Shown one piece after another: positions 63,254-64,000 of a DNA stretch of 64,000 nucleotides. A program made the position numbers and the translations under genes. The DNA comes from CALGYY01 sp963678485 (lineage in GTDB: Bacteria > Bacteroidota > Bacteroidia > Bacteroidales > CAIWKO01): NCBI GenBank assembly GCA_963678485.1, contig OY782882.1, forward strand, positions 2,728,001 to 2,792,000, written 5' to 3'. Below the pieces are notes generated by a model. That model was not told where the DNA came from. It made no database searches and saw only the letters and a list, made by a program, of their open reading frames with translations. Each line of letters opens with the position of its first letter. Within the stretch, counting starts at the first letter, position 1.

Positions 63254-64000
63254 TTATCGGTTAATTATGAATTTTTTTATTTCAAAATGCTTATTGGTGG
63301 AATACTTCAGAAGATATATACCATTGTTGAATGTTGAAATATCAATATCTTTTCCTGTAAAATTCCTGTTGGTATAAAGGGTTTGTCCATTATAATTAAA
63401 AATCTGAACAGATGAATTTGCCGTTGCTTCTTTGCAATTAATTGTCAAATGTGTTGTTGCTGGATTTGGTGAAATGGAAATCAGATTGTAAGCCTGAAAT
63501 TCTTCAACACCTTCAACCCAATCTTCGAAATGCAAATCGTCGAACATTAACCCATCTTTATTGGTCTGCAAACTATCACTCACAAAGGTGAAACGATAAA
63601 GAATAGTGTCGCCATTGGTCACATTATAGAAATGACCTAATGGGGCTAAGTTCACACCGAATTGCTGCCACCCATTGGAATTACCCGTCAATACAGGAAT
63701 GGGTGTGCCAAACCAATTCCAATACCAATACATTGAACTGGTGCTGTCTATTAAAACAGTATCATTAATCATATCAATCCATGTAATGCCATTATCTGGT
63801 GAAAATTCAATGGAGCCAAAATCTGTTAAAGTATCTGAATTGACGTAATAATATCCGGCCAGAATAGCGGTATGAGGCCATTCAAATCCACCCCCATCAG
63901 CAACATTTTTTATAATAAAAACTGAGGTGTCGCTAGGCGGATATGAGTTATCCAAATCAGTTACTATCACATTTGGTAAACTATTGGCACTGGTAAAAAC
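63254..64000 (-). CDS. Secreted T9SS protein, C-terminal part only
   Basis: The frame is open to the window edge: codons before the GTG at 63970 (reading VFTSANSLPN) continue uninterrupted to base 64000, so the 5' end lies outside. About 249 residues are visible. They include a jelly-roll-like beta domain (EWPHTAILAGYYYVN, then DDLHFEDWVEGVEEF) and the T9SS type A domain at the end (ISISPNPATTHLTINCKE ... TFNNGIYLLKYS). It is the upstream gene of the 62029 protein. Confidence 0.8.
   Translation of the reverse strand, partial: VFTSANSLPNVIVTDLDNSYPPSDTSVFIIKNVADGGGFEWPHTAILAGYYYVNSDTLTDFGSIEFSPDNGITWIDMINDTVLIDSTSSMYWYWNWFGTPIPVLTGNSNGWQQFGVNLAPLGHFYNVTNGDTILYRFTFVSDSLQTNKDGLMFDDLHFEDWVEGVEEFQAYNLISISPNPATTHLTINCKEATANSSVQIFNYNGQTLYTNRNFTGKDIDISTFNNGIYLLKYSTNKHFEIKKFIINR

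Overview
The window comes from a member of the Bacteroidota, apparently a free-living or environmental chromosome rather than a phage or plasmid. Four things point there. At least nine secreted proteins end in a type IX secretion system (T9SS) type A sorting domain. There is an ECF sigma / FecR / STN-type TonB receptor / DUF4249 cassette. Many genes are preceded by the Bacteroidota -7 promoter box (TAnnTTTG), with almost no Shine-Dalgarno sequences. The gene order coaX - outer-membrane protein - TPR lipoprotein - lptC - CNNM/CBS - PPIase is also typical. I cannot place it below phylum level. I see no prophage, integrase, insertion sequence, CRISPR array or rRNA.

Layout. 1-3.8 kb (all minus): the 5' end of a predicted HU-CCDC81-type peptidoglycan-binding protein, kdsB, a deoxynucleoside kinase, then a PspC-family envelope-stress protein under a PadR repressor with a clear operator. 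4.1-12.3 kb: two TlpA/DUF4369 thioredoxin-like proteins (one without its cysteines), an LpxH-like phosphoesterase, a glycosyltransferase, a T9SS cargo and a PASTA protein. 12.4 kb: tRNA-Phe with its own terminator. 12.6-21.8 kb (plus): a tight run of coaX, a barrel protein, a TPR lipoprotein, lptC, a CNNM/CBS protein and a polytopic membrane protein, followed by a PpiD-like chaperone. 21.9-23.0 kb: a PTPS/QueD homologue with folE. 23.0-28.2 kb (minus): the complete ECF sigma - FecR - TonB receptor - DUF4249 signalling cassette. 28.3-34.5 kb (plus): a fused peptide ABC ATPase, a second ECF sigma with an unusual anti-sigma/beta-barrel fusion and a T9SS cargo, a GNAT acetyltransferase and lptB. 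34.5-45.7 kb: dCMP deaminase with a dNMP-kinase-like protein, LamG and GH18 secreted proteins, two SDR-like proteins, an esterase and a GH3-family acyl-amide synthetase. 45.9-49.9 kb: the housekeeping genes glyS, pth, rplY and prs, with a 54-residue lipoprotein beside pth. 50-54.8 kb: two tandem secreted trypsin-like proteases. 54.8-64 kb: mqnE, a roughly 0.9 kb gene-free stretch with GC-rich palindromes, a ferritin-like protein, a membrane-anchored MutS homologue, small membrane proteins and three more T9SS cargos, the last cut by the window edge.

How they work together. LPS supply and export (KdsB, LpxH-like, LptC, LptB) and outer-membrane quality control (PpiD, TPR and barrel proteins) are spread along the window. 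Two separate ECF systems sense the outer surface: one by the classical FecA/FecR route, the other by a single protein that seems to span both membranes. The latter, with its secreted neighbour, is the most interesting unit here. The membrane-anchored MutS homologue and the GC-rich palindromic spacer are the next best leads.
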